Of a stretch of DNA of 64,000 nt, positions 10,636 to 18,930 are shown in pieces. The DNA is taken from assembly GCA_036788295.1 (NCBI GenBank), contig DAIQNR010000013.1, positions 24,677 through 88,676 on the forward strand, in the 5' to 3' direction. A model generated the notes under the pieces. The model did not search any database. It was not told the DNA's origin and saw nothing but the letters and a program-made list of their open reading frames with translations. The position numbers and the translations under genes are program-made. Each line of letters begins with the position of its first letter. The first letter of the stretch is position 1. This DNA is from JAHQVK01 sp036788295 (GTDB lineage: Bacteria; Myxococcota; Kuafuiibacteriia; Kuafuiibacteriales; Kuafuiibacteriaceae).

Positions 10636-11283
10636 ATGGCCGCGATGATTCGCTACGATGTCGCGCGACGTTCCGCCGCCGAGATGAAGGACCGGGCCCG
10701 AAGCTTCGCCGAGCTCATCGGGACGCGGAGGAGCGTGCGCGACTTCTCCCCGGATCCGATCCCGGACGGGGTGCTCGAGGACTGTCTGAGGGCAGCGGCC
10801 GCGGCGCCTTCAGGCGCGCACAAGCAGCCGTGGACGTTCGTCGTCGTCGAAGACCCGGAGCGAAAGCGGCAGATCCGCGCCGCAGCGGAGGCCGAAGAGC
10901 AAACGTTCTACGGGGGCCGTGCCCCGGACCGATGGTTGACCGACCTCGGTCCGCTCGGAACCGGCCCAAGCAAACCGTACCTCGAGCAGGCGCCGGCGCT
11001 CATCGCGGTCTTTGCCCACCGGAGCGGACCGGCCGGGGAACGGCACTACTACGTGAGCGAGTCGGTCGGGATCGCGGTGGGCTTCTTGATCGCGGCGCTG
11101 CACCACGCGGGGCTCGCGACGCTCACCCACACCCCGAGCCCGATGGGCTTTCTCGGGACGCTGCTCGAGCGGCCGCCCCACGAGCGGGCCTACGTGCTCC
11201 TGCCGGTGGGCTTTCCGTCCGAACGGTGCGAGGTGCCCGACCTGACCCGAAAACCGCTCCACGAGGTCGCGCTCTGGCGCTGA
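10636..11283 (+). CDS. Nitroreductase-family flavoprotein, iodotyrosine-deiodinase-like
   Basis: FMN-dependent reductase fold. RRSVRDFSPDPIP, AAAAPSGAHKQPWTFVVVEDPE, EEQTFYGGRAPDRW and LEQAPALIAVFA match the iodotyrosine-deiodinase branch of the family closely in order and spacing. In bacteria the natural substrate is usually unknown. Start candidates are ATG 10618, 10636 and 10645; 10636 is chosen as a compromise and only the first residues change. It is divergent from the lipoprotein genes and convergent with the response regulator. Confidence 0.88.
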   Translation: MAAMIRYDVARRSAAEMKDRARSFAELIGTRRSVRDFSPDPIPDGVLEDCLRAAAAAPSGAHKQPWTFVVVEDPERKRQIRAAAEAEEQTFYGGRAPDRWLTDLGPLGTGPSKPYLEQAPALIAVFAHRSGPAGERHYYVSESVGIAVGFLIAALHHAGLATLTHTPSPMGFLGTLLERPPHERAYVLLPVGFPSERCEVPDLTRKPLHEVALWR

Positions 11284-11372
11284 GCCGGGAAGCGGGACGG
11301 CTGCCGGTTCGCGGTTTCGATGGGGAGCCCCGCCGAAGGCGACGCGACCGATAGGTTGAGCGCCGGACGGGT

Positions 11373-12761
11373 TCAGCCGTTGGCGGGCTCGATCCGGCGG
11401 TTCAGGGTTCGGCGGTCGATGCCGAGCAGGCGCGCCGCCTCCGATTTGTTGCCTCCGGTCTCGGCCAGGGCGACCTCCATATACCGCTCCGAGAGGTCGC
11501 CGAGACCCAGGCCTACCCCGAGGGCCCCCTTCAGGGCGTACAAGAGCCGCGCCTCGACGTCCTTCTCCGGTGGGCGCCGGGGAGGAAGCAGGTCCTCGAG
11601 CCGCAGGATGTCTTGCTCTGCGAGCGCCACCCCTCGCTCCAGAGTGTTGGCGAGCTCCCGGACGTTGCCTGGCCAAGGCTGCGCCACCAGCCACCGCAGC
11701 GCCGGGCGGCTGACCCCGAGCACCCGCCGGCCGAGCCGGGCTTCGGTCCGGTCCAACAGCGCGTCCACCAGCGGCTCGATGTCGGCGGGGCGGTCTCTGA
11801 GCGGCGGAACATCGAGGCGAAGGACATCGAGGCGATAGAAGAGGTCCTCCCGGAACCGGCCGTCTCGCACCAGCTGCTCGAGCGGCTGGTGGGTGGCCGC
11901 GATCAGCCGGACGTCCACTTCCAGCTCCTCCGATTGGCCAAGCGGACGGACGCGTCCGCTCTCGAGGGCGCGGAGCAGCTTCGGCTGCGATTCCAGCGGC
12001 AGCTCCCCGACCTCGTCGAGCAGCAAGGTCCCTCCATTGGCCTCGACGAACAGCCCAGGCCGGTCCTCTCTCGCGTCGGTGTACGCCCCTCGCCGGACCC
12101 CGAACAGCTCGGCCTCGACCAGGTTCGCCGGCATCGCGGCGCAGTTGAGGGTGACGAAGGGGCCGTCCCGCCGTGCGCTCGACCGATGCAGAAAGCGCGC
12201 GAGGTGGCCCTTGCCCACCCCAGTCTCCCCGGTGATGAGCACGCTCACCGGCGTGCGCGCCGCCCGGACCGCGAGCGCGACGACCTCACGCATCGCTGCG
12301 CTGCGCGCGACGAACCCCTCCGAGGCGACCTCCGGCTGGGCGCGTCGAAGCCGGACCACCTCCCGGAGCAGCCAGCGCTCCCGCAGCGCACGGTCCAGGA
12401 CGTGCCGGAGCACGTCGAACCGAAACGGTTTGGTCACGAAGTCGGCCGCACCTCGGCGCAGACACTCGACGGCGAGGTCCACGCTCCCAAAGGCGGTCAT
12501 CAGCACGACGAGCGGCCGCGCCGGCAGCAGCTCGAGCTCACTGAGGAGGTCCACGCCCCGAACTTCGGGCATCTCGACGTCGGAGAGCAGCAGCTCGACC
12601 CCACCGGACCGGCATCGCTCGAGGGCGGCCCGGGGGCAGGTCAGGCCCTCGACGTCCCGGCCCTCCTCGCGCAGGGACTCTTCGAGCCACTCGACCACCG
12701 CTGGGTCATCGTCGAGGACCAACACCCGGCCCGGCTCCGGGCCACCGCCGCGCGCTCCCAT
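11373..12761 (-). CDS. NtrC-family response regulator with variant GAYTDA loop
   Basis: 462 residues: receiver domain (acidic DDD 17-19, phospho-acceptor Asp61, Lys111), AAA+ domain with Walker A GETGVGKG, Walker B GGTLLLDEVGE and WPGNVRELANTLE, and a C-terminal Fis-type HTH (NKSEAARLLGIDRRTLNRRI). The sigma-54 contact loop reads GAYTDA (residues 225-230; bases 12072-12089) instead of GAFTGA; the Gly to Asp change is at the position the family keeps glycine. No histidine kinase is adjacent, so it is an orphan regulator. Whether it activates sigma-54 promoters or acts otherwise is open. Confidence 0.92.
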   Translation of the reverse strand: MGARGGGPEPGRVLVLDDDPAVVEWLEESLREEGRDVEGLTCPRAALERCRSGGVELLLSDVEMPEVRGVDLLSELELLPARPLVVLMTAFGSVDLAVECLRRGAADFVTKPFRFDVLRHVLDRALRERWLLREVVRLRRAQPEVASEGFVARSAAMREVVALAVRAARTPVSVLITGETGVGKGHLARFLHRSSARRDGPFVTLNCAAMPANLVEAELFGVRRGAYTDAREDRPGLFVEANGGTLLLDEVGELPLESQPKLLRALESGRVRPLGQSEELEVDVRLIAATHQPLEQLVRDGRFREDLFYRLDVLRLDVPPLRDRPADIEPLVDALLDRTEARLGRRVLGVSRPALRWLVAQPWPGNVRELANTLERGVALAEQDILRLEDLLPPRRPPEKDVEARLLYALKGALGVGLGLGDLSERYMEVALAETGGNKSEAARLLGIDRRTLNRRIEPANG

Positions 12762-12842
12762 GGCGCGGTTTGGGGTACCACCCCCGACGACGACATCGAA
12801 GTCGAGACGAGAGCCCGTTCAGAGGGCTAACATGCGCTCGTC

Positions 12843-13907
12843 GTGAGGTGGCTCGTGCTCGCCGTCGCCTTTTCCGTCGGGACCGGGCCGGCCTCCGCCT
12901 TCGAGTGCACTCCCGTGCCCGAGTGCCGGGACGCCGCCTGCGTCGAGCCTCCGGTGCCGCGCCTCACCCAAGCGTGGAACCAGCGCTGCGTCCCGCTGTT
13001 CATTCGAGCCGGCGACCCGCTGTTGTCCGACCTCCACCCGGTGGTCGAGCGGAGCCTCCGCGCCTGGTCCGAGGAGCTGGACTGCACCGATTTTGAGCTG
13101 CTCTTGCTCGGAGAGACGGAATTCGGGGTCGAATTCGACGTCCGACAACCGGCGAGGCAGACCAACGTGCTGCTGTCCGTTCAGGATGGGCAGGAAGCGG
13201 CCGCCCTATTCGGACGGGATCCGGATCTGCTCGCCCTCACCCTCACCTCCTTTTCGCTCGACACCGGCGAGATCTTCGACGCCGACATCGCGTTCAACGC
13301 GCGCGCGAACCCCTTTTCCGTCGTGGATCAGTCGCTCGCGTGCGCCGCGCGCGTGCCTCGACCCTTCGATGTCGAAAACACGCTCGTGCACGAGGTCGGC
13401 CACCTGCTCGGCTTCGACCACGTCGAGGACCCGCTCGCCACCATGTTCGCGAACGCGTCTCGGTGCGAGACCATCAAGCGCGACCTCGCCTCGGACGACG
13501 TACAGGCGGTCTGCACCACCTACGCGGTAGGCAGGCCTCCGGCGACCTGCCGAGCCCCTTTGAGCTACGACGAAGGACGGGGCGACCCGACCGTGTTTCG
13601 ACGCCAGTGCGAGCGCAAGCTGGCCTGCGTGGGCGACCCGGAACCGCTGCGGTGCGAAGAGCGGTTCCTCGGTGAGAGCTGCAGCTGCCGCAGCACCGCC
13701 GGCCCAGATGCGGGCGGGGCTTGGTGGACGCTCGCAGCGGCTCTCGGGTTCGCGCTCAGGCGGGCATCAACCCGCGGAGCATGCCCTCTTTGCGCTGCAC
13801 TTCGCGCTTTCGCACGAGGTCGAGCGTCGTCCTCGAGATCTTGTAGTCGCCGTCTTCGGTGGTCGTGTTGGAGCAGTGCTCCTGCACCACCGCGTACAGG
13901 AACTTGA
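12843..13907 (+). CDS. Secreted matrixin-like metalloprotease with probable MYXO-CTERM helix
   Basis: GTG start; signal peptide ending near PASAFEC. The zinc-binding motif HEVGHLLGFDH has ligands His183, His187 and His193, followed by a Met (LATMFAN) that could form the Met-turn. Near residues 291-308 a small hydrophobic helix ends in RR after a Cys/Ser stretch, as in MYXO-CTERM sorting signals. Unusually the frame continues about 45 residues past it into low-complexity Cys/Arg/Ser sequence that overlaps the convergent ATPase gene by 152 bp; a lost stop codon is likely. Confidence 0.8.
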   Translation: MRWLVLAVAFSVGTGPASAFECTPVPECRDAACVEPPVPRLTQAWNQRCVPLFIRAGDPLLSDLHPVVERSLRAWSEELDCTDFELLLLGETEFGVEFDVRQPARQTNVLLSVQDGQEAAALFGRDPDLLALTLTSFSLDTGEIFDADIAFNARANPFSVVDQSLACAARVPRPFDVENTLVHEVGHLLGFDHVEDPLATMFANASRCETIKRDLASDDVQAVCTTYAVGRPPATCRAPLSYDEGRGDPTVFRRQCERKLACVGDPEPLRCEERFLGESCSCRSTAGPDAGGAWWTLAAALGFALRRASTRGACPLCAALRAFARGRASSSRSCSRRLRWSCWSSAPAPPRTGT

Positions 13908-15288
13908 ACGCGTCCCTCGGCTGCTGCAGCTGGTCGAGCGCGTCGACCAGGTCCTGCCTCGTGACCCGCTCGTCGAACAGGTCCATCACCGTGTGGTCCC
14001 CGCTCGTCTTCGCCTTTCGGTCGAGGCACGCCCGGTAGCGGGCGTTGCATAGGTCGTAGAGCATGGCGCCCGACCAGGAGAGCCGCTCGATGAGGTGCTG
14101 CTTGTCGAGCCGGGCCTCCCGGAAGAAATCCTCGCGCTCCCGGAGGATCTCGGCCCGCAGCTCGAGCGGGAGCAGCAGCTTGAACCCTACCCCCCGCATC
14201 TGGAGGAACTTGTTGTTGAACATGGGCCAGATGAACGACTTCATCCGCTGGGCGTCCCCGTTGATCGCGGTCGGCTCGTCGATGCGGTCCACGAGCACCA
14301 TCACCGAGTCGTAGTCCAGCTTGCGGAGCAGATCGACGAAGACGTCGAACATCGCGAAGCGGGGGCCGTCGATCTCGCCCAGCGGCAGCTCGCGCTGGGT
14401 CTGCTCATCACGGCCGACATACGTGAGCGCGTTCAGAAAGCTGGTCGTCGTGCGGTCGTCCACCCGGATCGCCCGCTGCAGCAAGCGGGCCGTCTTTCGC
14501 ACCCGCCAGGCGTTCGAAATCCACCGAAAGCCCATGTAGAGCGCGGCGACCATCAACGCCGCCGCCGGCAGCAGCGCGAGCGTCTGGTCCTGGATCCCGA
14601 GCTGCTCCCCTCCGAAGAAGCCGGTGACCGCGAGCACCAGCGAGAGGATGACCAAGAACACGGTCCAGGCCTGGCTCGAGGCCACGCCGGACCCGCCCCG
14701 CACCCCGAGCAGCCGCTTGAGCCGCCTGGTGCGGGCCTCCACTTCCCCTGGGCGGTCGTAGCAGATCTGCATGCGGACGATCCGGCGCCGGGTCTCCTCG
14801 GGGAGACTCCGGATCGTCTGCCGGACCTCCCGGTCCGGCCCGAAGCGCGGCGCGTCTTCACGGTCGTGAAGCAGCCCGTCCACCAGAGGAGGAACCGCCC
14901 GAATCAGGATCCCGTCCATGTGGTCCACGAGCCGGACTTCCTTGAGCGCGGCGCTCGGATCGTCGTCGCCCACCGACCGCATGAAGCGGGAGATGAGGTC
15001 GTTGAAGTCGTCGTAGGCCACCATCCAGATCCGCACGCCGCCATCGACCGCCATCTCCCGCTCACGCAGCAGCTTCTCGATCTGCAGGCGAATCGCCGTC
15101 TTGCCCGATCCGCGCTCCCCGAACACCACCGACGAGGAGGGGTGGTCGAGATCGCCCAGGATCTTGTCGAAGTCGGGGTGGCGGCAATCGCCCTCCACGC
15201 TCTCGAAGACGACGTCCTGCCTCGCCTCTTCCCCTCGGAACGGGTTTCGAAGGAGGCCGTGGTGGTGAAGAAAGGCTTCGTTGTTCAT
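13756..15288 (-). CDS. Membrane-spanning P-loop ATPase
   Basis: 510 residues from ATG 15288, where conserved sequence starts (NNEAFLHHHGLLRNPF). Walker A is FGERGSGKTAIR and a Walker B-like strand is VMVLVDRIDE. Two adjacent hydrophobic helices (WTVFLVILSLVLAVTGFF and LLPAAALMVAALYMGF) are inserted between the two halves of the P-loop domain, an arrangement seen in KAP-type NTPases. The C-terminal part is helical and charged. It lies 118 bp downstream of an FHA/RHH gene on the same strand, so phosphothreonine signalling may feed into it. Function unknown. Confidence 0.75.
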   Translation of the reverse strand: MNNEAFLHHHGLLRNPFRGEEARQDVVFESVEGDCRHPDFDKILGDLDHPSSSVVFGERGSGKTAIRLQIEKLLREREMAVDGGVRIWMVAYDDFNDLISRFMRSVGDDDPSAALKEVRLVDHMDGILIRAVPPLVDGLLHDREDAPRFGPDREVRQTIRSLPEETRRRIVRMQICYDRPGEVEARTRRLKRLLGVRGGSGVASSQAWTVFLVILSLVLAVTGFFGGEQLGIQDQTLALLPAAALMVAALYMGFRWISNAWRVRKTARLLQRAIRVDDRTTTSFLNALTYVGRDEQTQRELPLGEIDGPRFAMFDVFVDLLRKLDYDSVMVLVDRIDEPTAINGDAQRMKSFIWPMFNNKFLQMRGVGFKLLLPLELRAEILREREDFFREARLDKQHLIERLSWSGAMLYDLCNARYRACLDRKAKTSGDHTVMDLFDERVTRQDLVDALDQLQQPRDAFKFLYAVVQEHCSNTTTEDGDYKISRTTLDLVRKREVQRKEGMLRGLMPA

Positions 15289-15383
15289 GACTCGGGCCCT
15301 CGGGCTCGCCCCGACATCCAGGACGGCCAGCGCGGGACGGTGGGGGGATAGCACGCTTCGCAGCCGGGCGCGCCCTCCGATAC

Positions 15384-15400
15384 GGGCGGCAGCGCCGCCC
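15384..15400 (-). terminator. GC-rich hairpin between FHA gene and ATPase gene
   Basis: A perfect 7-bp stem GGGCGGC/GCCGCCC with a 3-nt loop, six bases beyond the FHA gene stop codon. There is no T tract, so it could be a weak terminator or a processing/attenuation hairpin. Confidence 0.4.
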
Positions 15401-15405
15401 ATCGA

Positions 15406-15954
15406 TCATCGGAAGATGAACTTCAGGACTTCTTCGGAAATCATGAATTCATCGTTGTCCTTGATCCGCTCCTTCTGGATCTTGACCCCCTCCTTCCACA
15501 CGCCGTTGGCCGAACCGAGGTCCTCGATGAAGTATTCGCCGTTCTCCCGGCAGATGCCGCTGTGCTGCCGGGACACTTTCGAGGATGGGATCACGAGGTC
15601 ACAGGTGCGGCTGCGACCGATGATGAACGTGTCCTTGTCCACCTTGTGCATGTCGCCAGCGCTGTTGAGCACGTAGAGGGTCTTCTTCGCCCGCGGGGGT
15701 TTCGGAGCGGGGGCCGCCGGCTTGGGCGGGGGCGACGCCTCTGCGACCGGAGCGACCTTGCCCGGCCCGATCCGAGGTTCGACCGGAGGGACCTCCTTGG
15801 CCATCGGAGTCAAAAAGTTGAACCGCCGGGCGTACTCGTAGACAGCCTGGTTGACGACCGCGTGTCGATCGACGCCGCAATCCTCCGCGATGCGGGTGAG
15901 GCAGTCCCACAGGTGGTCCGCGATGTTCAGCTCCCGCGGCGTTCTTTTTGCCAT
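15406..15954 (-). CDS. FHA-domain protein with RHH-like N-terminus
   Basis: 182 residues from ATG 15954 (ATG 15975 would add seven). The N-terminal 50 residues (NIADHLWDCLTRIAEDCG, HAVVNQAVYEYARRFNFL) look like a ribbon-helix-helix type DNA-binding or dimerisation unit. A Pro/Ala-rich linker follows, then a clear FHA domain: FIIGRSRTCDLVIPSSKVSRQHSGI, EDLGSANGVW. FHA domains bind phosphothreonine, so a Hanks kinase is the likely upstream partner. The combination suggests phospho-dependent control of DNA binding or of the adjacent ATPase. Confidence 0.85.
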   Translation of the reverse strand: MAKRTPRELNIADHLWDCLTRIAEDCGVDRHAVVNQAVYEYARRFNFLTPMAKEVPPVEPRIGPGKVAPVAEASPPPKPAAPAPKPPRAKKTLYVLNSAGDMHKVDKDTFIIGRSRTCDLVIPSSKVSRQHSGICRENGEYFIEDLGSANGVWKEGVKIQKERIKDNDEFMISEEVLKFIFR

Positions 15955-15985
15955 CCGTGGGCGCACGTTAGCCATAAGAGGCGGC

Positions 15986-16483
15986 ATGTCAATTGACCAA
16001 GCCGGCGCCCGCGGGTGGGGTCGCGTCGCAGCGCTCGCCGGGCTGACCGGCGCTGGGTGCGGTCCCTACGGGCCGCCGGGCGGGTTCGCCGCTCGGGTGG
16101 AACATTACGCCCCCGCCCCCTTCACCCCTCCGGGCGCTCCTTGGGCCGACCCGAGCCGCGCCCTCGGCCCGCCGGACGGGCGCTCCGTCGCCGTGGGCCT
16201 CGGGGCCCACGTCGTCCTCCGCTTCTTCATTCCGATCGAGGATCGGGCCGGAGCCGACCTCGTGACCTACGCGCTCGACCCAGGCGGCGCGGAGGCGAAG
16301 GTCGCAGTCAGCGCCGACGGGGCCCGCTTCGTCGAGTGGCCGGGGCGGGCCCGCGGTCCGTCCACGGAGTTCGACCTCGCCGACGTCGGGTTGAACGCCG
16401 CCTATTTCGTCCGGCTGCGCGGCCTCGACCGCACCGGCGTCGAGCCCGGATACGACCTCGACGCCGTGGAGGCGCTCCCATGA
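15986..16483 (+). CDS. Lipoprotein with discoidin-like beta domain
   Basis: 165 residues from ATG 15986. Signal peptide with lipobox LTGAGC. The mature sequence (ALGPPDGRSVAVGLGAHVVLRF, YFVRLRGLDR, GYDLDAVEAL) resembles the surface-exposed discoidin/cell-adhesion type beta sandwich in which the ALG-PPDG motif opens the domain and GYDLDAV closes it. Its stop overlaps the hemW start (ATGA). The link to hemW is probably only transcriptional. Confidence 0.65.
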   Translation: MSIDQAGARGWGRVAALAGLTGAGCGPYGPPGGFAARVEHYAPAPFTPPGAPWADPSRALGPPDGRSVAVGLGAHVVLRFFIPIEDRAGADLVTYALDPGGAEAKVAVSADGARFVEWPGRARGPSTEFDLADVGLNAAYFVRLRGLDRTGVEPGYDLDAVEALP

Positions 16484-17712
16484 CCGCTCCTCGAGCCGCG
16501 GTGAACTTCGAGACCCCGCCGGTCGGCCCCAGCGACGCCGCCGTGTACGTGCACTTCCCGTACTGCGGGGTGAAGTGCCCCTATTGCGACTTCAACAGCC
16601 ACGTCCTCCCCCACGACGACGTCCGCTACGCCGACGCGGTCCTCCGCGAGCTCGACGCCCGCAGCGAGGACCTGAGCGCGCCTTGGGTCGGCCTCTCCTC
16701 GCTGTACTTCGGAGGGGGCACCCCGAGCCGCTGGGCCCCAGAGCAGGTCGGCCGGGTCGTCGCCGCAGTGGCGAACCGATACCGGCTGGCGGAAGGAGCC
16801 GAGGTGACCCTGGAGGTCAACCCGGGCACCGCGACCGAGGCCCGCTTCGAGGCCTACCGGTCGGTCGGCATCAACCGGTTCTCCATCGGGTGCCAGAGCT
16901 TCGACGACGCCGAGCTCGCCGGCTTGGGTCGCGCCCACGGGGCGGAGGCCGGGCGCCGGGCGGTGCGGCTCGCGCGCAAGACCGGGGCCCGGGTGTCCCT
17001 CGACCTCATCTACGGTCTGCCCGGCCAGACCGAACGCGACGCGCTGCGCTCGCTGGACGAGGCGCTCGAGCTCGAGCCCGACCACATCTCCGCCTACACG
17101 CTGACCATCGAGCCAGGCACGGTGCTCGACCGGCGGGTCCGGCTGAAGACGTTCGTCCCGATGCCGGACGACGACCAGGCCGCGCTCATCGAGCGGGTCG
17201 GTGCCCACCTGGCCTCGGCTGGATACGAGCGCTACGAGGTTTCGTCCTACGCCCGGGCTGGCCGAGTGTCGGTCCACAACACGCTCTATTGGCTCGGCGG
17301 GGCGTACCTGGGGCTCGGCGCCGGCGCCCATGGCTACCACCCGCTCGGTGGCCTTCTCGGCGCCACCCGGCGGGAGAACGAGCGCGCGCCCGAGCGCTAC
17401 ATCGCCGGCGCGCTCGGGGATGGCGTCGCCGCTCGATTCCTCGAGCGACTCGACCGAAGGCAGACGGTCGCCGATCGCCTGATGATCGGGTTTCGGACCG
17501 CGTTCGGCGTGGACCCAGAGCAGCTCGCCAACGAGGTGGGCCCCTCGCTCGACGGCGGCGCCTTGCGGGACGAGCTCGGCGGGTGGGTCGGTCGCGGCTT
17601 GCTCGAGCGACGGGGGACTCGATTTGCGCCCACCGCTCAGGGCTTTCTCTTCAACGATGGTCTCGCGCGGGCGATGATCGAGCTGGTGCCGCTTATCCTC
17701 GGGCCTGATTGA
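16480..17712 (+). CDS. hemW: HemW-type radical SAM haem chaperone
   Basis: 410 residues. Radical SAM cluster CGVKCPYCDF (Cys29, Cys33, Cys36); the residue after the cluster spacing is Phe, as in HemW, and not Cys as in the coproporphyrinogen oxidase HemN. YFGGGTPS, EVNPGT, GINRFSIGCQSF, DLIYGLPGQT and LGLGAGAHGY follow in order. HemW proteins bind haem and help its transfer; they are widely misnamed as oxygen-independent coproporphyrinogen oxidase. It lies directly ahead of the heat-shock genes, a common arrangement in bacteria. Confidence 0.92.
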   Translation: MTAPRAAVNFETPPVGPSDAAVYVHFPYCGVKCPYCDFNSHVLPHDDVRYADAVLRELDARSEDLSAPWVGLSSLYFGGGTPSRWAPEQVGRVVAAVANRYRLAEGAEVTLEVNPGTATEARFEAYRSVGINRFSIGCQSFDDAELAGLGRAHGAEAGRRAVRLARKTGARVSLDLIYGLPGQTERDALRSLDEALELEPDHISAYTLTIEPGTVLDRRVRLKTFVPMPDDDQAALIERVGAHLASAGYERYEVSSYARAGRVSVHNTLYWLGGAYLGLGAGAHGYHPLGGLLGATRRENERAPERYIAGALGDGVAARFLERLDRRQTVADRLMIGFRTAFGVDPEQLANEVGPSLDGGALRDELGGWVGRGLLERRGTRFAPTAQGFLFNDGLARAMIELVPLILGPD

Positions 17713-17730
17713 CCCCGCCAGCCAACGGGG
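17713..17730 (+). terminator. Hairpin directly after hemW stop
   Basis: CCCCG/CGGGG, 5-bp stem with 8-nt loop, starting at the base after the hemW stop. No T tract follows. It may separate hemW from the heat-shock group. Confidence 0.35.
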
Positions 17731-17734
17731 CCCA

Positions 17735-17751
17735 TTGTCGAGGTACGACAA
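17735..17751. promoter_or_regulatory. Inverted repeat TTGTCG-N5-CGACAA just upstream of hrcA
   Basis: A perfect 6-bp inverted repeat with a 5-bp spacer ends two bases before the hrcA ATG. No CIRCE sequence (TTAGCACTC-N9-GAGTGCTAA) is visible in the 41-bp gap. It could be a regulator site or a start-blocking RNA hairpin; its position over the ribosome-binding region would fit the latter. Confidence 0.45.
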
Positions 17752-17753
17752 CG

Positions 17754-18809
17754 ATGGAGCTCAACGAACGCCAGAAGGAGGTCCTCACCGCCATCATCGA
17801 GGCGTTCATCGCGAGCGCCGAGCCGGTCGGCTCCCGCACCCTCGCGAAGCTGTCCAAACTGGACGTCTCGCCGGCGACCATCCGCAACGTGATGGCGGAT
17901 CTCGAGGACCTGGGCCTCTTGACCGCGCCGCACGCGTCGGCCGGCCGGGTGCCCACGGCGCTCGCGTTCCGGGTGTACGTGGAGCGCCTCGCGCAGCGCG
18001 GCCGCATCGGCACGAAGGAGCGGGAGCTCATCCAGGCGATCGCGCCCGGCAACGGCGACATCAAGGACGTGCTGCGGCAGGCCGGGCAGGTCCTGTCGTC
18101 GGTGGCCAAGCACGCCGCGCTCGTCATCATGCCGGTCATCGACGAGGTCCGCTTCGAGTCGATCGAGCTCGTGCAGCTGCGAGAGAACGCGGTGCTCGCG
18201 GTGTTCGTGGCCCGCAGCGGCTTCGTGCAGCACCGGGTCGTCCAGGCCGAGTTCGGGGTGGATCGCGACCAGCTCGTGGGGATGTCGAACTACCTGAAGT
18301 CGATCATCACCGGCCGCACGCTCGCCGAGGTCCGGGGGGAGATCACCCGGGCGATGGGCGACGAACGGGCGCAAGCCGACCGGCTGATGCGGCAAGCCCT
18401 CTTTCTGGCCGAGCGCGCGACCCAGGGTGCTCCCGAGCAGGACATGCTGCTGTCTGGGCAGGGTGCCCTGCTCGACCAGCCGGAGTTCGCCGACATCCAG
18501 AAGATGCGACGCCTGCTCCGGGCGTTCGAGGAGAAGACGATCCTCCTTCGCCTGCTCGACCTCGCCGCCAACGGCGCGATCGACGCCCAGGCCGCGCACG
18601 GGACCGAGACCTGCGTGGTGCTCGGCGTGGAGAGCACCTCGAGGGACCTGCAGGAGCTCGCCGCAGTTACGGCGGCCTACGCGGCGGCGGAGGGCCCGGT
18701 GGGTCGGGTCGCCGTGGTCGGCCCCACTCGAATGAACTACTCCCGGGTGATACCGCTCGTCGAGATGACCGCCCAAGCGATCTCCCGCACGCTCGGCGAG
18801 CGGGAGTGA
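17754..18809 (+). CDS. hrcA: Heat-shock repressor HrcA
   Basis: 351 residues from ATG 17754 (MELNERQKEVLTAIIEAFI). The N-terminal winged-helix (GSRTLAK, VSPATIRNVMADLEDLGLL, PHASAGRVPT) is diagnostic for HrcA, followed by the central and C-terminal dimerisation domains ending VGPTRMNYSRVIPLVEMTA. HrcA represses chaperone genes and is itself stabilised by GroEL. It heads hrcA-grpE-dnaK, which argues for autoregulation, although the classical CIRCE operator is not seen nearby. Confidence 0.95.
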   Translation: MELNERQKEVLTAIIEAFIASAEPVGSRTLAKLSKLDVSPATIRNVMADLEDLGLLTAPHASAGRVPTALAFRVYVERLAQRGRIGTKERELIQAIAPGNGDIKDVLRQAGQVLSSVAKHAALVIMPVIDEVRFESIELVQLRENAVLAVFVARSGFVQHRVVQAEFGVDRDQLVGMSNYLKSIITGRTLAEVRGEITRAMGDERAQADRLMRQALFLAERATQGAPEQDMLLSGQGALLDQPEFADIQKMRRLLRAFEEKTILLRLLDLAANGAIDAQAAHGTETCVVLGVESTSRDLQELAAVTAAYAAAEGPVGRVAVVGPTRMNYSRVIPLVEMTAQAISRTLGERE

Positions 18810-18930
18810 GATGCGCACGCGGACCGGCCCCGGCCACCGACGGAACGAGACTCGGTCGCCGAAGCGACCGGGCCGGCGCCGGCGCTCATTTCCTTGAACC
18901 ACGCCCGGGGGCGTGCCACCCTCGCGTGCC

